Shown piece by piece: positions 6,813-11,960 of a DNA stretch of 11,960 nt. The notes beneath the pieces were generated by a model that was not told where the DNA came from, did not search any database, and saw nothing but the letters and a program-made list of their open reading frames with translations. Each line of letters starts with the position of its first letter. The first letter of the stretch is position 1. The stretch spans positions 1-11,960 of the forward strand of contig PUOQ01000031.1 in the NCBI GenBank assembly GCA_003552785.1, written 5' to 3'. The stretch is from Dehalococcoidia bacterium. Its GTDB lineage: Bacteria > Chloroflexota > Dehalococcoidia > Dehalococcoidales > CSSed11-197. Position numbers and translations under genes: made by a program.

Positions 6813-7094
6813 AGTCTTCCTTTCAGTTAAAAATATTTGGATAGTAGTTTGAATTTACGCTTTTTATGGTTAACAGTTTACTTGATTGGGGCAAATTTTA
6901 CCAAACCGCTTGCCGCGCTTCAAATCTTACAATCAACTTAATACCCAAATTCTCAAACATCACAGTTTCAAAATGTCCCAGCCTCAGGAAAATACTTATC
7001 GAGCACCGCCGATTCTGTTAATACTGCGCTATTTAACCAAATTCTGCTATCATAACAAAAATCCGAAACGTCCGGATAACCCGGCAAAATCAGC
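6813..7094. other. Intergenic region with no supported gene
   Basis: About 280 bp lie between the minus-strand barrel-like gene and the broken proton-pump gene. Short frames are present on both strands, but they lack ribosome binding sites and read as low-complexity peptide. No hairpin with a T run and no convincing promoter pair was found. It must hold the promoter of the minus-strand gene, but I could not place it. Confidence 0.5.
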
Positions 7095-7445
7095 GTGCTT
7101 ACAATGGCGGATGAAATACAAACTTTAAAACCCCTGATGGCCGTTTTACTTCCAGTAACCTCAATCATCGTTGCTCTGATTATTCCCGGTTGTTACGCCC
7201 AGGCTAAAAAGGCTGTTTTTATCCTGGGCGCCGCCGCCGCCTTCTGTATTGTTGCATCAATGCTGGGTGAAATCCAGAACGGCAAAACACTCTATACAGA
7301 CCTTTTTCCCGCTGCAAGCCAGTTTGGAGAATATCCCCGGATAAACCTGACCTTCGCTGTTGATCGTTTTGGGTATTATTACGCCCTGCTTTCCAGTTTT
7401 ATCTGGCTTGCAACAACCCTTTTTCCCTGCTTGAACATTTTGTAA
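7095..7445 (+). pseudogene. Truncated proton/cation-translocating subunit (MrpD/NuoN/hydrogenase-4 type), N-terminal remnant
   Basis: This encodes about 116 residues (113 from the ATG at 7104). They look like the start of the roughly 500-residue antiporter-like subunits of complex I, Mrp antiporters and membrane hydrogenases. There are three hydrophobic segments: LMAVLLPVTSIIVALIIPG, AVFILGAAAAFCIVASML and YALLSSFIWLATTLF. Between the last two is the typical segment running into NLTFAVDRFGYYYALLSSF, as in F.VDGLGLLFALL of the family. The frame stops just where the third helix should lead into the Y.M..E region, so about three quarters of the protein is missing. Another frame after 7427 briefly reads LLEHFVITLY and then stops, which fits a frameshift or deletion scar. 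There is no clear ribosome binding site and no partner subunit nearby. A short expressed membrane peptide is possible but less likely. Confidence 0.65.
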
Positions 7446-7479
7446 TCACTCTTTATTAAACACTTTTCTCATCAACCCC

Positions 7480-7509
7480 TTGAGATTACCTTTTAATTAG
7501 TAGTAATAT
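7480..7509 (+). promoter_or_regulatory. Candidate promoter of the flavodoxin gene
   Basis: TTGAGA (7480-7485, five of six consensus bases) is followed after 18 bases by TAATAT (7504-7509, four of six). The leader would be about 25 bases to the GGAGGTG ribosome binding site of the flavodoxin gene. Confidence 0.45.
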
Positions 7510-7540
7510 TATCTGGCATTTCTTCTGCGGAGGTGAAAAA

Positions 7541-8017
7541 ATGAAAAGCCTGGTAATATTTGACTCGGTTCATGGCAACACTGAAAAAATTGCGATGGCT
7601 ATTGGCAGGCGGCTGGAAGCAGAGGGAGAATTACAAGTTGCCAAAATAAACGAAATAGACCCCCAATACCTTGACGAGTACAACCTGGTGGTAGTCGGCT
7701 CGCCGACTCATGCCGGCCGCCCGACCCCGGCAACCAAAGAATTTTTAAATAAAATCCCCGACAATGGACTGAAGGGAATTGAAGTGACCGCATTTGATAC
7801 CGGTATACCGGCAGAGGGCAAGAAGTTTTTCATGCGTTTGTTCTTGAAAATTCTGGGTTATGCCGCACCCCGCATTGCAAAAAGCCTGGAAAAAAAGGGA
7901 GGGGTGCTGGTGTTCCCGCCAAAGGGTTTTTTTGTAGTAGACCGAGAGGGCCCGCTCCAGCCCGGAGAGGAAGAAAAAGCCGCCACATGGGCAAGTGGCA
8001 TACTTGAAACCATGTAA
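7541..8017 (+). CDS. Flavodoxin-domain protein
   Basis: A 158-residue cytoplasmic protein with a flavodoxin fold that binds FMN and carries electrons. It starts with MKSLVIFDSVHGNTEKIA; SVHGNTE (9-15) is the FMN phosphate loop, here with His in place of the usual Thr. The second strand and loop are EYNLVVVGSPTHAGRPTPAT, where VVGSPTHAG is the classic 50s loop contacting the flavin. AFDTG (about 85-89) follows as the next core strand. The segment MRLFLKILGYAAPRIAKSLEKKGG is longer and more basic than in short-chain flavodoxins, resembling stand-alone flavodoxin-family proteins of clostridia and archaea. The partner enzyme cannot be told. The ATG start has a strong GGAGGTG 6 bases ahead. It lies just downstream of the broken proton-pump gene but has its own likely promoter, and no terminator hairpin follows. 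Confidence 0.88.
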   Translation: MKSLVIFDSVHGNTEKIAMAIGRRLEAEGELQVAKINEIDPQYLDEYNLVVVGSPTHAGRPTPATKEFLNKIPDNGLKGIEVTAFDTGIPAEGKKFFMRLFLKILGYAAPRIAKSLEKKGGVLVFPPKGFFVVDREGPLQPGEEEKAATWASGILETM

Positions 8018-8312
8018 GCCAGGGTTTATTTGATTAATTTTTTTGAAATAGCCCCGGGTTTGATTACGAGAAATAAAACCCAAAAGAGCTTTGCCTGAAG
8101 GTTTTTATCTCCAGTTTATTTACGTTTATATTCTCTTGCTGGCAAGAGTACGGCTTACAAACATTTTCAACCGACACAGTTTTACCGCCTGTTGCCCCTT
8201 TTTAGGTTTTATTTATATACTCAATAACTTTATAATACGCAAAAAGGCCAGGCAGTTATTTATTCAATTCTTATTTACGAGTCATTTAATGCCTGCACAG
8301 GTTTCAGCTGTT
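8018..8312. other. Intergenic region holding repeat copy A and otherwise no gene
   Basis: Between the flavodoxin gene and the minus-strand membrane protein gene lies AT-rich DNA containing the first 73-bp repeat (8051-8123). The remaining 190 bases show no supported frame. A loose inverted pair, CAGGCA/TGCCTG (near 8252 and 8290, about 35-base loop), precedes a short T run in the minus direction. It could be a weak terminator for the minus-strand gene. Confidence 0.45.
8051..8123. repeat. 73-bp diverged direct repeat, copy A
   Basis: It aligns without gaps to 8948-9020 at 53 of 73 bases. The ends are best kept: GCCCCGGGTTTGA at the left and ATCTCC(A/G)GTTTATTTAC at the right. In this copy GGGTT (8056-8060) can pair with AACCC (8077-8081), enclosing a short second stem. 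See copy B for the compensating changes. Function unknown. Confidence 0.8.
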
Positions 8313-8855
8313 TTAACTCCGGGAGCCTTCTTCTAAAAAAGATATAATATTGTTTACATTTTCCAGATTCTCTCCATAGTCAACCACCTGCAAGAATGCA
8401 GGTTTGCTTGAGACTCTGACATGGGTCTTATTATCTTTGCTTTCTGCTAAATTAATTAAAACTTTATCTCCCCATGTATCCCAGGTTTTACCTGTTCTTG
8501 CCATTATTAGCCCCTGTGAGTAATTTTTGTCTTTTATTCCTGGCTTTTTTAATTGATCCAATGATTTAATGCATAATTTATACGCTTCATCATAAGATAC
8601 TGGCAGCTCAATTTCTTTTGATCGATTAACGTCATAATCGTTATTTGAACTGTCTCCAGCTTTCTTCTTAACTGATCTGACATGTAAATAACCCAGTACT
8701 CCAGCCATGATGGCACCGAACACGATTCCTGCAACCAATCCGCCAAGAATACCTGGTAATATCCCATCATAATTAAAGGAATAATAAATTCCCATCAGTA
8801 TTCCAAACGGTACCCCGAAACCAAAAAACAGTCTTATCATCTTATTAAGCATCAT
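8313..8855 (-). CDS. Two-helix membrane protein with a C-terminal soluble domain, unknown function
   Basis: A 180-residue protein. Two membrane helices are clear: about residues 6-27 (MIRLFFGFGVPFGILMGIYY) and 32-57, Gly-rich (GILGGLVAGIVFGAIMAGVL). A basic stretch RSVKKK (60-65) follows and would hold the rest in the cytoplasm. Residues 80-180 form a compact alpha/beta domain with SYDEAYKLCIKSLDQL, a turn, YSQGLIMARTGKTWDTWGDKVLINL and KTHVRVSSKPAFLQVVDYGENLENV. The pattern of a helix followed by 'ARTG..W.SWG' strands and 'V.SKP....DYG.N..N' is one I associate with uncharacterised clostridial and bacillar membrane proteins; no function is known to me. The start is ATGATG with AAAGGAGAG just upstream, and either ATG fits. 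The gene is more AT-rich than the trp genes and is bracketed by the two 73-bp repeats. Confidence 0.82.
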   Translation of the reverse strand: MMLNKMIRLFFGFGVPFGILMGIYYSFNYDGILPGILGGLVAGIVFGAIMAGVLGYLHVRSVKKKAGDSSNNDYDVNRSKEIELPVSYDEAYKLCIKSLDQLKKPGIKDKNYSQGLIMARTGKTWDTWGDKVLINLAESKDNKTHVRVSSKPAFLQVVDYGENLENVNNIISFLEEGSRS

Positions 8856-9159
8856 TTACTCTCCTTTTAATGGCAAGGTGAATTTAAAGTGAAGATTATT
8901 GTTTGAATTTGAAAGAGGGCATTATATAGGGACAATTTTTTAAAATTGCCCCGGGTTTGACTGTGAAGGACAGAACCTTAAAGCGGATTTGCTGCAGGTA
9001 ACTATCTCCGGTTTATTTACATTGTTTTTAAAAACCTCTTTTTAAAATGATTCCACACAAACCTCATGCTAACTGACATTGCAGACATTTTTCAAGTAAC
9101 TTCAAAATACAATATGTCAATTTTTTAAAGCCCGCTACTTAATGAGGCGCTGCAAAAAT
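8856..9159. other. Intergenic region holding repeat copy B, upstream of the trp promoter
   Basis: AT-rich DNA between the divergent membrane protein gene and the trp promoter. It contains the second 73-bp repeat (8948-9020), preceded by an inverted repeat at about 8929-8952 (GGGACAATTTT / AAAATTGCCCC, one mismatch). No supported reading frame was found, and the promoter of the minus-strand gene could not be placed. Confidence 0.5.
8948..9020. repeat. 73-bp diverged direct repeat, copy B
   Basis: Second copy of the repeat at 8051-8123, same length and orientation. GGTT/AACC encloses a TGA bulge and a CTGT...ACAG stem with a 5-base loop. Compared with copy A, two pairs of this stem change on both sides (T-A to C-G and A-T to G-C) and one is kept. 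A second hairpin possible here (GCGG/CTGC) is not kept in copy A. Confidence 0.8.
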
Positions 9160-9188
9160 TTGACAAGCCGGCAGGACCTCCTTATAAT
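9160..9188 (+). promoter_or_regulatory. Perfect-consensus sigma-A promoter of the trp operon
   Basis: TTGACA (9160-9165) and TATAAT (9183-9188) are separated by exactly 17 bases, the full sigma-A consensus. Transcription should start near 9195, just ahead of the T-box stem I. Strong constitutive initiation fits an operon controlled by attenuation further down. Confidence 0.92.
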
Positions 9189-9194
9189 TGGGCA

Positions 9195-9488
9195 ACAATT
9201 AAATATTAAAGGCAATGAACGGGAATAGTAGGTTCCCAGGCGGAGCTCAGAGAGCCGGGTTAGGTGTGAGCCGGTGCTTTACGCGGGAATTGAATGGCCC
9301 CGGGAGCTTTAAACCGAAAGAGGTTCTCCTCTATTAGGCTTTAACGGAGAGGACACCGTTATCGAAGTCCAGGGTATCGCTGTAACAGGCCGTACCTGAA
9401 AGAGATGGTCATGTTATACATGGCCAATTAGGGTGGCACCGCGGAAATGAAAGCCTTTCGCCCCTATGGCGAAAGGCTTTATTTATTT
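9195..9488 (+). ncRNA. T-box leader sensing uncharged tRNA-Trp
   Basis: This leader switches the trp operon on when tRNA-Trp is uncharged. Stem I carries the AGAGAGCCGG and GGTGTGAGCCGG arms of its upper part and the specifier region GAATGGCC, with the codon TGG (Trp) at 9295-9297. The T-box sequence AGGGTGGCACCGCGG is at 9430-9444. Its bulge TGGCACC (9434-9440) has C as the variable base, which pairs with discriminator G of tRNA-Trp (3' end GCCA), agreeing with the specifier. The antiterminator forms from AGGG/CCCT (9430-9433 with 9462-9465) and GCG/CGC (9441-9443 with 9459-9461), and is exclusive with the terminator arm at 9450-9462. T-box control of trp genes is known in some Firmicutes; the assignment here is read directly from the motifs. 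Confidence 0.95.
9450..9488 (+). terminator. Regulated terminator of the trp T-box leader
   Basis: AAAGCCTTTCGCC (9450-9462) and its exact complement (9468-9480) form a 13-bp stem with a 5-base loop, followed by a broken T tract (TTTATTTATTT). It forms when charged tRNA-Trp fails to stabilise the antiterminator, ending transcription before trpE. Confidence 0.92.
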
Positions 9489-9505
9489 GACGCGGAGTGA
9501 ATTTT

Positions 9506-10975
9506 ATGTACCACCCTGATATTAAAACAGTAAAAAACCTGCAAGGCAAAGGCAGAAGGGTTCCGATTTTCCGTGAAATCATTGCAGATATGGAAACCCC
9601 TGTTTCAGCCTATCTCAAAATCAACCGGGGGCAACCTTCGTTTCTGCTTGAAAGTGTAGCAGGAGGCAACCGCATCGCCCGGTACAGCTTCATCGGAACA
9701 GAACCGACCGGCATCATCTCAACCAACCAGCAGACGGACGAAAACCCCCTGGACCTTTTAAAAACCCACCTTGACTACGATGGCTACGTCAGCACCCCGG
9801 GGCTTCCCCGGTTTTGCGGCGGTGCCGTTGGCTACCTTTCTTATGAAACTGCGGCAAGGTTTGAGAATGTACCCTCCCCACAAGCAGACCCTCTTTCCCT
9901 GCCGGAGTCCCTTTTTATGCTTGTAGATAATATGCTCATCTTCGACCACGTAACCCACAGAATCAAGCTGGTAAGCCACGTTAACCTTGATGGAGATATT
10001 GAAAGCAATTACCGTCAGGCGGTTAATAAAATCAAAGAACTGCTTGCCCGCCTTGAGGGTCCGGTTCCTGAAATGACGCCTTGCCAAAATAGTGAATATA
10101 TAGAACCCGGTGAACCAGTTTCCAACTTCTCCCAGGAAGTCTTCCAGGCAGCGGTAGCCAAACTTAAAAACGAAATTGCATCCGGCGAGGCCATACAGGT
10201 GGTTCTCTCGCAAAGGTTTTGCCGGCAAACCCCGGCTTACCCTTTCGACATTTACCGTGCCTTGAGGAGCATCAACCCCTCGCCTTATATGTTCTACCTG
10301 GACTTTAACGATTTCCAGATAATAGGCGCCTCGCCGGAAATACTGGTCAGGGTAGAGGACAATATCATCACCACGCGGCCCCTGGCCGGCACCCGCAAAC
10401 GGGGTTCTACCTCCCGGCAGGATGACCTCCTGGCCAAAGAACTGACTGAAGATGAAAAGGAGCGCGCCGAACACGTAATGCTTCTGGACCTTGGTAGAAA
10501 CGATATCGGCCGGGTAAGTGCACCTGGTTCAATACAGGTAAGTGAACTGATGGACGTAGAGCGGTATTCACATGTAATGCACATGGTTACCAACGTATCC
10601 GGCAAGCTTCGCCCGGGTTTGAATGCTTTCGATGGGCTAAAAGCATGTTTTCCTGCCGGAACTGTAACCGGCGCTCCCAAGGTAAGAGCCATGCAGTTGA
10701 TTGGAGAATCAGAAAACCAAAAAAGGGGGGTTTATGCCGGTGCAGCTGGATACTTTTCGTATTCCGGCAATATGGACATGGCCATTGCAATCCGCACTAT
10801 GGTAGTCAAGCAAGGCATTGCCTACGTTCAGGCCGGTGCCGGCATCGTCCATGACAGCCAGCCCGAAAAAGAATATGAAGAAACTCTAAGCAAAGCCAGG
10901 GTTCTTATGGCCGCCATAGAACAGGCAGAAAAAAGCCGCATGAGGAGGAAAGACGGTGTTATTAATAATAGATAA
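9506..10975 (+). CDS. trpE: Anthranilate synthase component I
   Basis: TrpE makes anthranilate from chorismate, using ammonia from TrpG; it is the first step of tryptophan synthesis. The N-terminal domain has LLESVAGGNRIARYSFIG, whose LLES is the tryptophan feedback site, so the enzyme is expected to be inhibited by Trp. The chorismate-binding C-terminal half shows IQVVLSQRF, NPSPYMFYL, GASPEILVR, RPLAGTRKRG, LTEDEKERAEHVMLLDLGRND, the FPAGTVTGAPKVRAM signature, and VQAGAGIVHDSQPEKEYEE. The length of 489 residues is normal. A GTG at 9497 would add three residues, but it overlaps the GGAG at 9494-9497. The ATG at 9506 lies 8 bases past it and is chosen. The T-box leader precedes it directly, and its last 20 bases overlap trpG. 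Confidence 0.96.
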   Translation: MYHPDIKTVKNLQGKGRRVPIFREIIADMETPVSAYLKINRGQPSFLLESVAGGNRIARYSFIGTEPTGIISTNQQTDENPLDLLKTHLDYDGYVSTPGLPRFCGGAVGYLSYETAARFENVPSPQADPLSLPESLFMLVDNMLIFDHVTHRIKLVSHVNLDGDIESNYRQAVNKIKELLARLEGPVPEMTPCQNSEYIEPGEPVSNFSQEVFQAAVAKLKNEIASGEAIQVVLSQRFCRQTPAYPFDIYRALRSINPSPYMFYLDFNDFQIIGASPEILVRVEDNIITTRPLAGTRKRGSTSRQDDLLAKELTEDEKERAEHVMLLDLGRNDIGRVSAPGSIQVSELMDVERYSHVMHMVTNVSGKLRPGLNAFDGLKACFPAGTVTGAPKVRAMQLIGESENQKRGVYAGAAGYFSYSGNMDMAIAIRTMVVKQGIAYVQAGAGIVHDSQPEKEYEETLSKARVLMAAIEQAEKSRMRRKDGVINNR

Positions 10976-11534
10976 TTACGACAGCTTCACCTATAACCTG
11001 TATCAGTATTTTGCTCAGCTTGACCAGGAAGTGATGGTAAGACGCAACGACGAAATAAATCTGGAACAGATAAAAAACCTTAATCCGGATCAAATAGTCA
11101 TATCACCCGGCCCGTCAACCCCTCTCAAGGCGGGTATATCCAACGGTGTTATCCGGTATTTTGGCAAACACCTTCCGATACTGGGTGTATGCCTGGGCCA
11201 CCAGTGCATTGGTTACACCTACGGAGGAAATATCTTTCAATCCCGCGAAATCCGCCATGGTAAAACTTCCCAGGTTTACCACAAGAAACAAGGACTGTTT
11301 GAAAACCTGCCCTCTCCATTTGCCGCCGTTCGATACCATTCGCTGACAGTAAACCCGGGGGATCTGCCGAACTGCCTCGAGGTAACCGCCTGGTGTGAGG
11401 ACGGCACCATCATGGGGCTTCAACATTACCGGCATCCCGTATACGGAGTGCAGTTTCATCCGGAATCTTTTCTAACCAGTTTCGGCATGGAACTTCTGGC
11501 CAACTTTTTAAAAGTGGGGGTAGCCATCAAATGA
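10956..11534 (+). CDS. trpG: Anthranilate synthase component II, glutamine amidotransferase
   Basis: A class I glutamine amidotransferase of 192 residues that supplies ammonia to TrpE. The triad is visible: Cys79 in GVCLGHQ, and His168 with Glu170 in QFHPES. Other family parts are the N-terminal IIDNYDSFTYNLYQY, the SPGPSTPLKAG oxyanion region (49-60), and RYHSLTV. The sequence is close to the dual TrpG/PabA proteins of Firmicutes, so it may also serve p-aminobenzoate synthesis; this is inferred. The start is GTG with GAGGAGG 7 bases upstream, inside the end of trpE (20-bp overlap), which suggests coupled translation and equal amounts of the two subunits. Its stop overlaps the trpD start (ATGA). 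Confidence 0.96.
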   Translation: MLLIIDNYDSFTYNLYQYFAQLDQEVMVRRNDEINLEQIKNLNPDQIVISPGPSTPLKAGISNGVIRYFGKHLPILGVCLGHQCIGYTYGGNIFQSREIRHGKTSQVYHKKQGLFENLPSPFAAVRYHSLTVNPGDLPNCLEVTAWCEDGTIMGLQHYRHPVYGVQFHPESFLTSFGMELLANFLKVGVAIK

Positions 11535-11960
11535 TACAGGAAGTAATAAGCCGCCTGGTAGAGCGTCAGTCATTGACGGCCGACGAAGCTTCCCGGGTAA
11601 TGGCAGAAATCATGGAAGGTAAAATCACCGGTGCACAATTCGGTTGCCTGGTTACCGCTCTGCGGTTGAAAGGAGAAACAGAAGATGAAATCATCGGCTT
11701 TGCCCGAACAATGCGGCAAAAGGCAATATGTTTAGCTACAAAGGAACCCGTAATCGACACATGCGGAATGGGAGGCGACAGTGCCGGAACATTTAATATT
11801 TCCACGGCTGCAGCCTTTGTCGCCGCCGCTTCAGGACTGAAGGTGGCCAAACACGGAGGCAGAGCAGTGTCAAGCCAGTGCGGCAGTGCTGACGTACTTG
11901 AAGAAATCGGTATTAAAATCGAACTCTCGCCCCAGGCGGTCAGCACCTGCCTGGAGGAGA
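11531..11960 (+). CDS. trpD: Anthranilate phosphoribosyltransferase, N-terminal part (3' end outside window)
   Basis: TrpD joins anthranilate to phosphoribosyl pyrophosphate, the second step of tryptophan synthesis. The open frame runs off the window after 143 residues. Seen are the N-terminal helical domain (MIQEVISRLVERQSLTADEA, FGCLVTALRLKGETEDEIIGFARTMR) and the start of the catalytic domain with DTCGMGGDSAGTFNIST, AAAFVAAASGLKVAKHGGR and AVSSQCGSADVLEEIG. The PRPP loop is usually GTGGD and here reads GMGGD. The usual KHGNR reads KHGGR. The frame is otherwise intact and the match is clear, so the gene is taken as working. The ATG overlaps the trpG stop by 4 bp, with AAAGTGGGGG upstream as a modest ribosome binding site. 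Downstream trp genes (trpC, F, B, A) would be expected beyond the window. Confidence 0.95.
   Translation, partial: MIQEVISRLVERQSLTADEASRVMAEIMEGKITGAQFGCLVTALRLKGETEDEIIGFARTMRQKAICLATKEPVIDTCGMGGDSAGTFNISTAAAFVAAASGLKVAKHGGRAVSSQCGSADVLEEIGIKIELSPQAVSTCLEE

Noticed and set aside
6881..6900. Reverse-strand similarity (TAAAATTTGCCCC) to the left edge of repeat copy B, considered as a third copy
   Set aside because: The match covers about 13 bases and does not extend into the conserved GGGTTTGA or the right end.
6886..7168. Short frames on both strands upstream of the broken proton-pump gene
   Set aside because: No ribosome binding site, no recognisable domain, and the two overlap each other on opposite strands.
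8091..8336. An 81-codon plus-strand frame after the flavodoxin gene
   Set aside because: It begins inside repeat copy A, has no good start context, and runs into the end of the opposite-strand gene.
8948..9020. Repeat copy considered as a c-di-GMP or other known riboswitch
   Set aside because: The conserved core sequences of those classes are missing, and copy A sits downstream of genes rather than in a leader.
9758..10474. A 238-codon open frame on the minus strand inside trpE
   Set aside because: It lies antisense within a well-supported trpE, has no family features, and is explained by codon bias of the real gene.
1..11960. Search for CRISPR arrays, tRNA or rRNA genes, transposases and phage genes
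   Set aside because: No regularly spaced short repeats, no tRNA-like cloverleaf and no such proteins were seen by eye; a tRNAscan or HMM run could still find something missed.

Overview
The window looks like a chromosomal segment of an anaerobic Gram-positive bacterium of the Firmicutes, most like the Peptococcaceae (Desulfotomaculum/Pelotomaculum type). This rests on strong GGAGG ribosome binding sites, a tRNA-Trp T-box leader ahead of a trpE-trpG-trpD operon, the rsmI-to-metG gene order known from Firmicutes, a GuaB3-type IMP dehydrogenase-like protein, and fairly short intergenic regions. The genus is inferred; no rRNA or other marker was available.

Layout. (1) Positions 2-780, plus strand: the 3' end of an FtsH-type protease gene with an unusual basic tail, overlapping moaE (molybdopterin synthase large subunit) by 4 bp. 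(2) Positions 764-4580, minus strand: a probable operon in the order rsmI, a small four-cysteine protein, metG, long-chain polyprenyl diphosphate synthase. Its last gene runs 17 bp into the end of moaE from the opposite side. (3) Positions 4581-4774: divergent promoter region. (4) Positions 4775-5926, plus strand: a CBS-less IMPDH-family gene (GuaB3 type) with its own sigma-A promoter, ended by a perfect 18-bp hairpin. That hairpin also serves the convergent gene at 6030-6812 (minus), an unrecognised barrel-like protein with an acidic tail. (5) Positions 6813-9159: a looser region holding a truncated proton-translocating-subunit gene, a flavodoxin gene, and a membrane protein of unknown function. 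The last is flanked by two diverged 73-bp direct repeats. (6) Positions 9160-11960, plus strand: a perfect-consensus promoter, a full T-box leader with a UGG specifier, then trpE, trpG and the start of trpD, all overlapping end to start.

The clear systems are tryptophan biosynthesis under tRNA-Trp control, translation and rRNA modification (MetRS, RsmI) grouped with isoprenoid chain synthesis, and molybdenum cofactor synthesis. No CRISPR array, phage gene, transposase, rRNA or tRNA was seen. The least explained parts are the paired repeats around 8051-9020, the barrel-like protein at 6030-6812, and the small cysteine protein sitting where Bacillus has abrB.
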